Shown: positions 63,618 to 64,000 of the stretch, in pieces | Numbering within the stretch: position 1 is the first letter of the stretch | How the letters are laid out: each line of letters starts with the position of its first letter | Assembly: GCA_021604865.1 (NCBI GenBank) | Contig: BQJU01000026.1 | Span: forward strand, 31,270-95,269 | Length of the DNA stretch: 64,000 bases | Direction of reading: 5' to 3' | Source of the DNA: Saprospiraceae bacterium | GTDB taxonomy: Bacteria > Bacteroidota > Bacteroidia > Chitinophagales > Saprospiraceae | Position numbers and translations under genes: made by a program | The notes under the pieces: generated by a model | Told to the model about the DNA's origin: nothing | Database searches by the model: none | What the model saw: only the letters and a program-made list of their open reading frames with translations

Positions 63618-64000
63618 GAAAAAAAACAGCTCCTGAGCGAAGACGCTATGTTGATCCTTCTGACCTACCCGACGTAAAGCCTGCTAACCGCAGTCTAAAT
63701 CGTTTGCCCCGAGAGTTCTGCACCAGGAAAAGTTATACCTTGGATTCATATATAATAAATTACTTTCATTAACACAATAATCAGAATTTACTACGGAGAA
63801 TAAATCTATTGCTTTCGAAATTTTAAATGTAATTAATTGCATTTAATCAATAATAAATCACAGTAGTGTCCGGTTAAGAAAACAGAAACACTTATAAGTG
63901 CTCTGTTTTTCAGTTAGTTACAAAGATTTTACTCGGAAACGATTTGAAATGCCCCAAAGGTTTCCAAATTAGCATCCAAAAGAGGATGGCTAATGAATCA
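63618..64000. other. Non-coding right end with a possible insertion-sequence terminus
   Basis: 383 bases without a supportable gene. GTGTCCGGTTAAGAAAACAG (63865-63884) followed by the palindrome CACTTATAAGTG looks like an IS terminal inverted repeat. Minus-strand codons to the right edge (LDANLETFGAFQIVSE-stop) are only suggestive and are closed by a stop at 63998-64000. The cassette-like order cannot be followed past this point. Confidence 0.35.

Noticed and set aside
63929..64000. Possible transposase C-terminus on the minus strand at the right edge
   Set aside because: The frame LDANLETFGAFQIVSE is closed by a stop at 63998-64000 and is too short to identify; only the IS-like end nearby is noted.
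1..64000. CRISPR arrays, rRNA and tRNA genes, replication origin
   Set aside because: No regularly spaced short repeats, no rRNA-like or tRNA-like stretches, and no origin-like cluster were seen. The tandem DNA repeats at 22.9-24.1 kb are coding SprB repeats.

Overview
The window comes from a chromosome of a Bacteroidota bacterium, most likely the Saprospiria (inference). The evidence is a SusC/SusD pair, a hybrid two-component system, SprB repeats, a type IX secretion sorting domain, and promoters of the Bacteroidota type (TTTG, about 19 bases, TAnnTTTG). Nearly all genes are complete. Only a LacI-type regulator at the left edge is cut. I saw no rRNA, tRNA or CRISPR.

Region 1 (1-16.5 kb, all minus strand) is one carbohydrate-utilisation locus. 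A SusC/SusD transporter is followed by an FAD oxidoreductase, two tandem Asp-box propeller lipoproteins, a sulfatase, a sodium:solute symporter, an L-fucose isomerase and a third Asp-box lipoprotein. A LacI-type repressor with its own promoter comes last. The same near-palindromic operator (core GCTTTAACGTTTAAGC) touches the -7 box of both the lacI and the susC promoter, with a degenerate third copy in the susC leader. The sequence therefore supports an autoregulated repressor controlling uptake and breakdown of a sulfated, probably L-fucose-like, glycan. No recognisable fucosidase, fuculokinase or fuculose-phosphate aldolase is present, so the Asp-box proteins are candidates for the missing glycosidase.

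Region 2 (16.6-45 kb) is ordinary chromosome: a serine hydrolase, a MacB/FtsX-type permease, a HAD phosphatase, a giant propeller/SprB/OmpA protein with 12 SprB-type repeats, an orphan hybrid two-component sensor, an M1 aminopeptidase, PgeF, a TPR lipoprotein, a thiosulfate/mercaptopyruvate sulfurtransferase, a membrane-anchored protein with a MepA-type metallopeptidase signature, and MetF. It ends with a TetR-controlled set (LolA-like protein, two FtsX permeases, an ATPase and an outer-membrane barrel) that looks like an envelope lipid or lipoprotein trafficking machine. Short palindromic repeats (GTTGTTnCGCAGGGG and GTTTGGAGGCC families) are scattered between genes.

Region 3 (45-63.7 kb) differs sharply. 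It is AT-rich, every gene is on the plus strand, and the genes are unrelated one- or two-gene units: AbiEi/AbiEii, ImmA/IrrE + PIN, a PLD-family nuclease, an Abi-C protein, a zinc-ribbon protein, hydrolase, propeller lipoprotein, OmpA protein, intradiol dioxygenase, MntA/HepT and FG-GAP protein. The units are separated by imperfect inverted repeats that begin with an AAC core and end with GTT. Some spacers are homologous to one another, and several stop codons lie inside or next to the AAC core. This is the layout of an integron-type gene-cassette array lacking an integrase in view (CALIN-like), rich in phage-defence and toxin-antitoxin modules. Several units are decaying (two in-frame stops, one frameshift). 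Two internally deleted IS4-type relics with terminal inverted repeats, and a group II intron maturase tail, lie in the spacers.
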